The translations under genes were made by a program, and so were the position numbers. Under the pieces are notes generated by a model that saw only the letters and a list, made by a program, of their open reading frames with translations, ran no database searches and had not been told where the DNA came from. This document shows, one piece after another, positions 1-6,307 of a stretch of DNA of 11,150 nucleotides (position 1 is its first letter; each line of letters begins with the position of its first letter). The stretch is from Clostridia bacterium (lineage in GTDB: Bacteria; Bacillota; Clostridia; Oscillospirales; CAG-272). The DNA is taken from NCBI GenBank assembly GCA_017452565.1, contig JAFTMF010000011.1, positions 1-11,150 of the forward strand. The letters run 5' to 3'.

Positions 1-447
1 ACGGTTATAATCATACTCCTCAAAGGATAGCAAGATAGAATGATATGCTTTTTTTCGCTTATCATTTTTGGTATCTATCGGCAAAATACGGTCAGAAAAG
101 TAAATCCCGTTATACTGCACACCAAAACGATCCGAAAACAGATAGGATATACCCCAATCAGCTATTTCGTTCCATTGGTACGAACGCGATTTACGCACGG
201 GAAGCATTGGTTTCTCATATACACCATTTACATCCATAACAATTCGATGGAGACTACAAGAACAGCGCAATGTAGCAATCAATGCCAGCACCGCCCATAG
301 CAAAAAAAAGATACAACCGCCCCACGAATCGCTCTCCCAGCCTGTTTTTAATTCCTCGTATGCAAATACACAAACCAGTAAAAGACCAACTGCCAAAAAC
401 AAGATTGCCACTGCCAAACTGATCCATTTTACAAATGAATCTGTCAA
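1..447 (-). CDS. Partial two-helix membrane protein with possible PH-like domain
   Basis: This open frame starts at TTG (445-447) and runs 149 codons to the left edge without a stop, so the 3' end is missing. The start is supported by an AGGAG at 457-461, nine bases upstream, lying just past the stop of the HAD-patatin gene (22 nt apart). The two genes are therefore probably co-transcribed. The product has a short N-terminus, a hydrophobic helix at about residues 8-29, a second at about 45-62, then a soluble part. That part has a strand-like pattern (VNGVYEK near 73-79, YQWNEIADWGI at 90-100, YNGIYFS at 112-118) resembling small bacterial PH-like or YcxB-like membrane proteins. The family assignment is inference from pattern only. 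The region is more AT-rich than the rest of the window. The function is unknown. Confidence 0.7.
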   Translation of the reverse strand, partial: MTDSFVKWISLAVAILFLAVGLLLVCVFAYEELKTGWESDSWGGCIFFLLWAVLALIATLRCSCSLHRIVMDVNGVYEKPMLPVRKSRSYQWNEIADWGISYLFSDRFGVQYNGIYFSDRILPIDTKNDKRKKAYHSILLSFEEYDYNR

Positions 448-469
448 AATAATGCACTCCTGCTCTCGT

Positions 470-1960
470 TTAATTCTCAATTTTCTCATAGTGTTCCAAA
501 AATGCTCTCAGCTCGTCCATTTTCCGTTCCATAGTATCGTAGCCGTGGTAATAGAAGAGTTCCAGCTTGGCTTCGTCCTGCTCCAGTCGGGAGACGGTGG
601 GGACGGTGGGTCGGATGATGAATACCTTGCCCTCTGCCTCCAGTTTTTCCAAAAGTGCAAGCTGCTCCTTGTAAATCTCGACTCTACGGCAGAACACCTC
701 TGCAAATTCGGGATACTTGCGGAAATAGAGGCGATAGAGCTTCTTCATCTTCTCGGATCCCGAAGGCAATTCCCCTGCACGGCGGGTGAGGACGACTACC
801 GCTTTCTCGCATCCCTGCTCCATAGCACGGGCTACGGGAATGGAATCGGAAACGCCGCCGTCCAGATACTCCTCACCTGCAATCTTCACGGGAGCGGCAA
901 ACATGGGCATGGCGCAGGATGCCATTCCCACACGGGCAAGACGGTATTTGCACTTCTTCGAGCGGAAATAGCGGGGCTTGCCGTCCTTCAGCGAGGTGGC
1001 AACGATTTCCAGTTTCTTTTCGCTGGCAAAGAAGGTTTTGTAATCAAAGGGATGCGTTTTAGGCATTCCGAAGAACACCTTCTCCAGATTCATCAGCTTG
1101 CCGGTGGAAAGGATCTCCTTTGCGCCGAAATAACTGTTTTCCTCAGAGGGCATCATACAATCGTGAGTTCTGCCCTTCTGCCAAGACACGTAGCTGTAGG
1201 CGTTGCACGCGCCTGCCGATACGCCTACCACGTAGGGAAAGTGATAGCCTTCCTCCATCAGCTTATCCAGCACGCCTGCGGTGAAGACGCCACGCTGAGC
1301 GCCGCCCTCCAGCACCAGACCGGTCTTTGGGGGAATGATACGGGTGGGCAGATTCACGCCCATCTCAAGGAGAGTGGCACGGAGCTTTTTCGCATCGCCG
1401 TCGAAGACGTAGCCCTGCATTCCCACCGCCTTTGCCCCCTCCACGTTGGCAGGCAGATCGTCCACGAAAATGCACTCCTCGGCGGACAGGTTGTAGCGTT
1501 CCATCAGAATTTCGTAAATGCGGCGGTGAGGCTTGCAGACCAGCTCCTCGGCAGAGGCAACGTAGCCCTGCATCAGGGGGAACACGGGGAAATACTCCTT
1601 CAGCTTAGCAAAGCGGAGGGAGACGTTGGAGAGCAGATACACGGGATAGCCTGCTGCGCAGAGATCCCGTACTAAATTGCACATTTCGGGGATTTCGGGC
1701 ATATGACGGTGCCAATCCTCGAAGATTTCCGCCATCGGCGCACGCAGACGCTCCGGCAGTCGGGATTGCCAAAGGGCGAGGGCCGCTTCGTCGGTGATGG
1801 TGCCTGCATCCAGCATCTTCCATTCCTCGGAAGCAAATGCCACACGGGCAATCCGGGCACGGTCATCGGGATCTGACAGGTGAGGATTTATACAAAGAGA
1901 GGGGTCAAAGTCGAGAAGCACTCTGCCCATATCGAATACAAATACAGAAGGCGTTTTCAT
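470..1960 (-). CDS. Fused HAD-superfamily phosphatase and patatin-like phospholipase
   Basis: This 496-residue protein joins two enzymes. Residues 1-205 are a HAD subfamily IA (YihX-like) hydrolase: motif I FDMGRV with nucleophile D10, motif II SN at 111-112, motif III K143 in VCKP, and motif IV DD at 167-168. The second motif I acid is Gly12, which I recall as the usual state in YihX-type phosphatases. Residues 212-496 are a patatin/YjjU-like serine hydrolase: oxyanion loop GGAQRG at 219-224, nucleophile elbow GVSAG with S248, and catalytic DGG with D367. Both active sites look intact, so the protein may remove a phosphate and also cleave acyl esters of lipids, but the substrates are unknown. 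There is no signal peptide or membrane helix, so it is probably cytoplasmic. GGAAAGGA lies 12 nt before the ATG, and a strong promoter lies upstream. The fusion is continuous in frame with only a short linker. Confidence 0.9.
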   Translation of the reverse strand: MKTPSVFVFDMGRVLLDFDPSLCINPHLSDPDDRARIARVAFASEEWKMLDAGTITDEAALALWQSRLPERLRAPMAEIFEDWHRHMPEIPEMCNLVRDLCAAGYPVYLLSNVSLRFAKLKEYFPVFPLMQGYVASAEELVCKPHRRIYEILMERYNLSAEECIFVDDLPANVEGAKAVGMQGYVFDGDAKKLRATLLEMGVNLPTRIIPPKTGLVLEGGAQRGVFTAGVLDKLMEEGYHFPYVVGVSAGACNAYSYVSWQKGRTHDCMMPSEENSYFGAKEILSTGKLMNLEKVFFGMPKTHPFDYKTFFASEKKLEIVATSLKDGKPRYFRSKKCKYRLARVGMASCAMPMFAAPVKIAGEEYLDGGVSDSIPVARAMEQGCEKAVVVLTRRAGELPSGSEKMKKLYRLYFRKYPEFAEVFCRRVEIYKEQLALLEKLEAEGKVFIIRPTVPTVSRLEQDEAKLELFYYHGYDTMERKMDELRAFLEHYEKIEN

Positions 1961-2011
1961 AGCGTCTATACGTCCTTTCCTTGCCTTGCTGAGAAGGCAT
2001 TTTCTGTTTTT

Positions 2012-2040
2012 ATTCTATCACTATCCGAGTTTTTTGTCAA
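2012..2040 (-). promoter_or_regulatory. Sigma-A-type promoter for the HAD-patatin gene
   Basis: On the minus strand TTGACA (2035-2040) is followed by a 17-nt spacer and TAGAAT (2012-2017). This is a perfect -35 box and a -10 box with one mismatch. Transcription would begin near 2005, giving a leader of about 45 nt before the ATG at 1960. The -35 box lies three bases beyond the ylbJ stop codon, so the two genes can be uncoupled even though they share a strand. The leader contains a small hairpin (TGCCTT/AAGGCA, 1982-1999) just upstream of the ribosome binding site. Start and strength are inferred from the match only. Confidence 0.8.
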
Positions 2041-2043
2041 GTA

Positions 2044-3027
2044 TCAGCCAAGAAGTAAGGTGAGCAAAAGCGCCAATATTCCCGAGAGAACACCGATGGC
2101 AAGTCGGGCGGTAAACAGCCGCTTTTCTGCAGATTCCATCTGCAGCGCTCCCCCTGCCGCCATGCATTGCAGAAAGACCGACAGACCGCCAAATCCTGCC
2201 GCCGCTCCTGCCAGTGCCATCCGCAGGGGTAGCGGGGCTGACAGACGGGCGATGGCAGACAATCCCCCCGTAATCTCGAAGATGGCGAGAGTGATGGCGC
2301 TGACAGAGTCCGCTATTGCACCCGATGGGAGAAGGGCTATGAGCGATTGCTTCAAAAAAGCACAAAAGACCGCGAAAAACACCACGAAAGCGGTGAGATT
2401 CAGCATTCCCAGCCCCGTTGCCTTCAGCGCCTGCGCCAATTCACCGGGAGACGGGAGCGGACGTGTGCTCCCCCCATCTGCGGCAGGACGAGGAGCGCGG
2501 CGACCCATCCATCCGCCTACCATCAATGCGGCTGAGGTGGAGGCGATCCACAAAATCCACCCAAGCCGAGAACTGCCAAAGAATCCTGCTCCCACGCATC
2601 CCGTGAGGAAAGCGGCAGAGGCGTTGTTGGTATAGGCGGCAAGTCGGGAGGACTCCTCTCTGTCGATCCGTCCTGCCTCCAACAGACGGGACGCCAGCAT
2701 CGCACCGATGGGAAAGCCGGACACCAATGCAATCAGCAGCACCCCCACCGATGGATCGGACAAGCGAAAAAGCCGTCCGATCGGTCGGCAGAGAAAGCGA
2801 GGCGGCGGGGCAAGAGTGGTGAGCAATCCTCCTGCCGCCGCAATGGGAAAGAGGACGGGGATCACTTGCCTAATGCAAAGAGAGAGGGCATCCTCCACCG
2901 TCTTTGCCAGCAGTGCGGCATCCCGAAGCGCAAAAGAAACAAATCCCCACAGAAGCAGCAGAGCGATCAGACCACCCACCGAGTGTCTGCGATAGCGAAG
3001 CTTACGAGACAAACGGCAAGTATTCAT
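2044..3027 (-). CDS. ylbJ: Sporulation integral membrane protein YlbJ/SpoVV-like
   Basis: This polytopic membrane protein matches the YlbJ family of nucleoside-transporter-like (Gate domain) proteins. In Bacillus YlbJ is SpoVV, needed for dipicolinic acid passage across the outer forespore membrane. Visible signatures, numbered from the upstream TTG at 3057, are SGFPIGA at 113-119, TNNASAAF at 143-150, EITGGLS at 261-267 and GFGGLSVF at 288-295. Many hydrophobic helices follow a basic N-terminus (RKLRYRRH). The start is uncertain: TTG at 3057 has its GAAAGGGG directly adjacent with no spacer, TTG at 3045 has that site 12 nt away, and ATG at 3027 has no clear site. I chose the ATG, giving 327 residues; the longest reading gives 337. 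It is somewhat shorter than Bacillus YlbJ (about 400). It diverges from yqfC, another sporulation gene. Confidence 0.85.
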   Translation of the reverse strand: MNTCRLSRKLRYRRHSVGGLIALLLLWGFVSFALRDAALLAKTVEDALSLCIRQVIPVLFPIAAAGGLLTTLAPPPRFLCRPIGRLFRLSDPSVGVLLIALVSGFPIGAMLASRLLEAGRIDREESSRLAAYTNNASAAFLTGCVGAGFFGSSRLGWILWIASTSAALMVGGWMGRRAPRPAADGGSTRPLPSPGELAQALKATGLGMLNLTAFVVFFAVFCAFLKQSLIALLPSGAIADSVSAITLAIFEITGGLSAIARLSAPLPLRMALAGAAAGFGGLSVFLQCMAAGGALQMESAEKRLFTARLAIGVLSGILALLLTLLLG

Positions 3028-3114
3028 TGAATCTGTAGCGGTCAAGGTATCTTTCAACCCCTTTCGGAATAGACTTTTTTTGCAATCTTATTATGATCTC
3101 GGGAGGATTATGCT
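3028..3114. promoter_or_regulatory. Divergent intergenic region between ylbJ and yqfC
   Basis: These 57-87 nt (depending on the ylbJ start) separate two divergently read sporulation genes and must hold both promoters unless transcription enters from elsewhere. No good sigma-A promoter is visible. A weak sigma-E-like arrangement may exist on the plus strand: GAATAGA near 3067-3073, then an A/T-rich 8-mer CTTATTAT about 13 nt later. It matches the Bacillus consensus only partly, so I do not claim it as a site. The yqfC ribosome binding site GGGAGG (3101-3106, spacing 8) is strong. Confidence 0.4.
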
Positions 3115-3345
3115 ATGGAAAAAGAAAGAGTTCCCGCATCGGGATTTGATATCCGCTTTGTTCCCGGCGAGGTGACGGTGATGGGATGCAACGGCGTGCA
3201 GGTGTACGAGGACGAGGTGATCCTGCTCCGACTCACCCAAGGAGGTCTGCGCATCGACGGCAAGGACTTGATGCTGAAAAGTTATTTTGACGGCGAAATG
3301 CAGGTGACCGGGCGGATTCGGGGAATGGAGCTTTGCGCCCGATGA
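3115..3345 (+). CDS. yqfC: Sporulation protein YqfC (YabP/YqfC family)
   Basis: This 76-residue protein has the YabP/YqfC family pattern: a short all-beta protein with a mid-sequence VYEDEVILLRL strand and then GGLRIDGKDLMLKSY. That last stretch corresponds to the conserved 'G-x-L-x-I-x-G-x-x-L' turn of the family. In Bacillus yqfC is a mother-cell (sigma-E) gene of unclear biochemical role, always found just before yqfD. The ATG has a strong GGGAGG site eight bases upstream. The stop overlaps the yqfD start (ATGA), so the two are translationally coupled. The length is slightly shorter than the usual 90 or so residues. The identification relies on family pattern plus its position before yqfD and phoH. 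Confidence 0.88.
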   Translation: MEKERVPASGFDIRFVPGEVTVMGCNGVQVYEDEVILLRLTQGGLRIDGKDLMLKSYFDGEMQVTGRIRGMELCAR

Positions 3346-4535
3346 TGTTCCGTCTGTTTTGTCTATTGGTAGGCTACGCAAGAATCACCCTCAGCGATCG
3401 GGCAGCGGCAGCGGCGACGCTGTTTCTGCGGCAAAGCGTGAACGTAGCCGATCAGAGGCGGGGAGAGGGGGGACGGCTATCCTTTACCGTCCCTCTATAT
3501 CAAAAACGAAAGCTCCTGCGCCTATTGAAACAACATCAATTTACCGTGGAAACGGTGGACTACGGCGGTCTGCCGATTGCTCTGTGGCATCTTCGGAGGC
3601 GTGTAGGGCTATGGCTGGGATTGGCCGCCGCTATTGCTATCACCGTGGCCGGTTCCCTCTTCCTTTGGCAGGTGCGGGTAGTGGGATGCGAAACCATGAG
3701 CGAAGGAGAGGTGCTTGCCATCCTTGCCGAGGAAGGGGTGGAGGTGGGCAGTTATATCCCGCCGATTGATGCCATTCGGACGGCACAGAGAGTGATATTA
3801 AAAGACAAACGGCTTGCCTACGTGGCCATCAACATCATCGGTACCCGATGCGAGGTGCAGATCAAGGAAACCTCCTTTCCTCAAGGCGAACAGTCAGAGA
3901 ACCGACCCGCCAGTGTGGTGGCGGCATACGGTGGGCTGATCCATCGGATCGAACTGTACGACGGGCAGGTGCTGATCAAGCCGGGCGAAGCGGTGCAGGC
4001 AGGACAGACCTTGATCTCGGGGATGTGTCAGATGGACGAGGAGCGTTGGCGGCTGACTGCTGCCGACGGAAAGGTATTTGCAAAGGTGGAGCGCAGCTTT
4101 ACGGTGGAGGTGCCCTACGAAGAGGAAACTCTCCGTCCGACTGGGGAGGAATCGTTGCGAAAGTCGCTGATTTTTTTCAAAAAATCGGTAAAACTTTTTG
4201 AAAACAGTAGCATTTTGACCCCGACTTATGGTACAATAGAGAGTAAGGATTCTCTCACCCTCCCCGATGGAACGTCTCTTCCCGTCGCCATTGCAACCAG
4301 ACGGCTCATTGGCTATCAGAAGGTGGCAATCACCCACTCCCGTTCTGAGGCGGAAGCCATTGCGAATGCACGAATGGCAACGCTGGTATCATCGGCGCTT
4401 CGAGAGGCAGAGGTGCTCTCGCTCACCCGATCGGTGGAGCACACGGCGAAGGGTGTGAAGCTGACCTGGCAGGTCTACTGCATTATGGATATTGCAAAGC
4501 AAGTCCCTATGACAGAACTCCCCGGTCAAACGTAA
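3342..4535 (+). CDS. yqfD: Sporulation protein YqfD
   Basis: The protein is 397 residues, the usual YqfD length. A cytoplasmic N-terminal part (about 1-85) is followed by one membrane helix at about 88-109 (VGLWLGLAAAIAITVAGSLF) and a long extracytoplasmic part. The segment after the helix (VRVVGCETMSEGEVLAIL, then a stretch ending in KETSFP) matches the conserved YqfD core, which begins like POTRA-type domains. Its role in spore formation is genetic rather than biochemical. I chose the ATG at 3342, which overlaps the yqfC stop and has GGAG 11 nt upstream. The alternative TTG at 3333 is only 2 nt from that site. An AT-rich stretch with a T7 and an A6 run sits at 4169-4186 inside the gene. A structured repeat begins one base after the stop. 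Confidence 0.92.
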   Translation: MMFRLFCLLVGYARITLSDRAAAAATLFLRQSVNVADQRRGEGGRLSFTVPLYQKRKLLRLLKQHQFTVETVDYGGLPIALWHLRRRVGLWLGLAAAIAITVAGSLFLWQVRVVGCETMSEGEVLAILAEEGVEVGSYIPPIDAIRTAQRVILKDKRLAYVAINIIGTRCEVQIKETSFPQGEQSENRPASVVAAYGGLIHRIELYDGQVLIKPGEAVQAGQTLISGMCQMDEERWRLTAADGKVFAKVERSFTVEVPYEEETLRPTGEESLRKSLIFFKKSVKLFENSSILTPTYGTIESKDSLTLPDGTSLPVAIATRRLIGYQKVAITHSRSEAEAIANARMATLVSSALREAEVLSLTRSVEHTAKGVKLTWQVYCIMDIAKQVPMTELPGQT

Positions 4536-4536
4536 T

Positions 4537-4613
4537 TTTATAAAAGTTTTTGGAGATTGTTAAGAACCTTTTTTCAAAAAGGTTCTTAACCGGGGTTTTG
4601 GGCGGCGCCCCAA
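4537..4613 (+). repeat. Structured 77-nt repeat, copy A (two hairpins) before phoH
   Basis: This copy begins one base after the yqfD stop and ends 15 nt before the phoH ATG. Its first 23 nt (TTTATAAAAGTTTTTGGAGA and on) are nearly the same as copy B at 8949-9025. Hairpin 1 (4560-4589) is a perfect 14-bp stem with a 2-nt TC loop. Hairpin 2 (4597-4613) is a 7-bp stem with a GGC loop and one T-C mismatch (4599/4611). The same bases can instead form TTTGGG/CCCAAA with a 6-nt loop. The two copies align without gaps at 60 of 77 positions, and stem differences are compensated on both sides. No U-tract follows either hairpin, so it is not an ordinary terminator. It may be a cis-acting RNA or a dispersed palindromic element. 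Confidence 0.85.
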
Positions 4614-4628
4614 ACAAGAAAGGACTCT

Positions 4629-5642
4629 ATGGAACAGTTTCTTCCCATTGAATCAGCGGCGCAGTCTGCCGCCATATTTGGCAGTATGGATCGCAACGTG
4701 ATCCTCATCGAAAACCGTTTGTCGGTACGCATTTCCCTTCGCTCAGGCGAGGAGAATACCATCACCGTTTCGGGAAATGAGGCAGACGTTGCCGTTGCCA
4801 TTGCCGCCCTCTCCCATCTCAAGCGGCTTGCAGAGGTAGGCGAAGAGGTGAACGAGCAGAAAACCGAATACGCCCTCTCCCTCTGTCTGTCGGGAGAAGG
4901 AGGCGATTTAGATGCCATGGGCAGCGACTGCAGTTGCATCACCGCCAAGGGAAAGCCTATCAAGGCCAAGACCGTAGGACAGAAGCGCTACGTGGATCTC
5001 ATCCGCAAGAATACGGTGGTGCTGGGCGTCGGCCCGGCAGGTACGGGTAAAACCTTCCTTGCCGTGGCAATGGCGGTTACCGCTCTGCGCCGCAAGGAGG
5101 TCTCTCGCATCATCCTCACCCGTCCTGCGGTAGAGGCAGGCGAGCGGCTGGGTTATCTCCCCGGCGACCTGCAGAGCAAGATCGATCCCTACCTGCGTCC
5201 CCTCTACGATGCACTTTACGAGACTATGGGTGCAGAAGCATACGCCCGCAATCTGGAAAAAGGCATCATCGAGATCGCACCGCTGGCTTATATGCGCGGT
5301 CGAACCTTGGACGACTGCTTCATCATTCTGGACGAGGCACAGAACACCACTCCCGAACAGATGAAAATGTTCCTCACCCGTCTGGGCTTTGGCTCCAAGG
5401 CGGTGGTCACCGGTGACCTGTCGCAGACCGACCTGCCCCGCAGTATTCAAAGCGGTCTGGGACAAGCGGTGAAGATTTTGGAGGGCATCGACGATATTGC
5501 CATCCATCACTTCACCTCCCGTGACGTAGTGCGCCACAGACTGGTCATGAAGATCATCGAGGCCTACGATAAGCACGATCGGGATAAGGCAAACAAGGAA
5601 GAGCGCCCTGCGCGCACCTTCCGCAAACTGAACGGAAACTGA
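4629..5642 (+). CDS. phoH: PhoH-family ATPase
   Basis: This 337-residue protein is a PhoH-type P-loop NTPase related to the helicase-like ATPase fold. Walker A GPAGTGKT lies at 135-142 and Walker B with DEAQ at 235-238. Family blocks LTRPAVEAGERLGYLPGDL, YMRGRTLDD and VVTGDLSQTDLP are all present and intact. The N-terminal 130 residues form the variable region typical of bacterial PhoH proteins. In E. coli the homologue YbeZ pairs with YbeY in rRNA and RNA metabolism, and here ybeY follows one base after the stop. AAAGGA lies five bases before the ATG. The upstream gap is filled by structured repeat A, so expression may depend on read-through from yqfCD or on an unseen promoter. The pgpH gene that follows phoH in Bacillus is absent. 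Confidence 0.97.
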   Translation: MEQFLPIESAAQSAAIFGSMDRNVILIENRLSVRISLRSGEENTITVSGNEADVAVAIAALSHLKRLAEVGEEVNEQKTEYALSLCLSGEGGDLDAMGSDCSCITAKGKPIKAKTVGQKRYVDLIRKNTVVLGVGPAGTGKTFLAVAMAVTALRRKEVSRIILTRPAVEAGERLGYLPGDLQSKIDPYLRPLYDALYETMGAEAYARNLEKGIIEIAPLAYMRGRTLDDCFIILDEAQNTTPEQMKMFLTRLGFGSKAVVTGDLSQTDLPRSIQSGLGQAVKILEGIDDIAIHHFTSRDVVRHRLVMKIIEAYDKHDRDKANKEERPARTFRKLNGN

Positions 5643-5643
5643 T

Positions 5644-6105
5644 ATGAAAACCAAGATTTATATTGAAAACCAGCAACATTTGTACAAATGCGATTTTCCG
5701 CTAAAGCATCTTCTGCACTCCGCCATCCGTGCCACGCTGGCATACGAGGGATTCGAGCGTCCTGCCGAGGTATCGGTGACCCTGGTGGACAACGCCGCCA
5801 TTCACGTCCTCAACCGTGAGCAGCGAGGCGTGGATCGCCCCACCGACGTGCTGTCCTTCCCTCTCTTTGACGACGATTTCGGCGACGGCGAGTTCTGTGC
5901 GCTGGGAGACATCGTTCTCTCTATGGAGCGTGCCGCCGAGCAAGCGAAGGAATACGGACATTCCCTGAAACGGGAGGTAGCCTTCCTCACCGTCCACTCT
6001 ATGCTTCATCTGCTGGGCTACGATCACGAGACCTCCCCCGAGGACGAGGCCGATATGTTCCGTCGGCAGGAAGAGGTTTTGGAACAGATGGGAATCGGGC
6101 GGTAA
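5644..6105 (+). CDS. ybeY: Endoribonuclease YbeY (rRNA maturation factor)
   Basis: This 153-residue protein is the metal-dependent single-strand endoribonuclease that helps mature the 16S rRNA 3' end and takes part in ribosome quality control. The zinc-binding motif is complete: H118, H122 and H128 in HSMLHLLGYDH. The preceding conserved block RGVDRPTDVLSFPL (about 60-73) is also present. The length is typical for the family. The start ATG lies one base after the phoH stop, with only a weak GGAA upstream, so translation is probably coupled to phoH. The gene ends at a GC-rich palindromic spacer, which suggests this transcript ends or is weakened there and that era restarts from its own promoter. 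Confidence 0.96.
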   Translation: MKTKIYIENQQHLYKCDFPLKHLLHSAIRATLAYEGFERPAEVSVTLVDNAAIHVLNREQRGVDRPTDVLSFPLFDDDFGDGEFCALGDIVLSMERAAEQAKEYGHSLKREVAFLTVHSMLHLLGYDHETSPEDEADMFRRQEEVLEQMGIGR

Positions 6106-6235
6106 CCGCCCCTTCGCCTCCCTTCGGGTCTCCCTTCGGCCACTCCTTTGCCTCCCCTTGGGTAGGGGAGGGGCTTGCTCCTCCCGCCCCGTAGTTGCGC
6201 ATCGCGCAACTACCCCCTTCAACCGTCCCTCTACT
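6106..6235. repeat. GC-rich palindromic spacer between ybeY and era
   Basis: This non-coding stretch carries C- and G-rich short repeats: CTCCCTTCGG occurs twice (about 6118 and 6130) and is followed by CTCCTTTGCCTCCCCTTGGG. It also holds two clean inverted repeats. The first is an 8-bp stem CCTCCCCT/AGGGGAGG with loop TGGGT (6151-6171). Its right arm can alternatively pair with CCTCCC near 6180-6185. The second is a perfect 10-bp stem GTAGTTGCGC/GCGCAACTAC with loop ATC (6191-6213). Neither has a U-tract, so classical intrinsic termination is not shown. The look is that of a dispersed intergenic repeat. In Bacillus dgkA and cdd lie at this position. Confidence 0.6.
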
Positions 6236-6254
6236 GTGAATTTTCCCAAAATGC

Positions 6255-6283
6255 TTGCAAAATGGCACCAAAAGTGCTATACT
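6255..6283 (+). promoter_or_regulatory. Sigma-A-type promoter for era
   Basis: TTGCAA (6255-6260), a 17-nt spacer and TATACT (6278-6283) form a plausible sigma-A promoter. The -35 box keeps TTG and the last A of the consensus, and the -10 box matches at 5 of 6 positions. Transcription would start near 6290, giving a leader of about 52 nt before the era ATG. It lies directly downstream of the palindromic spacer, as expected for a new transcription unit covering era and recO. Confidence 0.7.
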
Positions 6284-6307
6284 AAGCTGTTATCACCAAT
6301 TTCTGTG

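Noticed and set aside
40..300. 86-codon plus-strand open frame at the left edge
   Set aside because: It is antisense to the TTG-started membrane protein, which has a good ribosome site and coherent helices. The plus-strand frame has neither.
452..1675. 407-codon open frame on the plus strand opposite the HAD-patatin gene
   Set aside because: It lies wholly antisense to a gene with two complete catalytic domains. Its composition is rich in His, Leu and Gly with no recognisable domain, typical of an antisense shadow.
1982..2012. Terminator-like hairpin on the plus strand (TGCCTT/AAGGCA followed by T-rich tract)
   Set aside because: No plus-strand gene lies upstream to be terminated. On the minus strand it falls inside the HAD-patatin leader and has no U-tract after it.
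4217..4241. Possible internal promoter in yqfD (TTGACC ... TACAAT)
   Set aside because: The spacer is only about 11 nt, too short for a sigma-A promoter.
4560..4613. Ordinary rho-independent terminator for yqfD
   Set aside because: The stem is followed by CCGGGG rather than a T-run. The whole 77-nt unit recurs before mutS2, so a repeat or structured element explains it better. A role in partial termination is not excluded.
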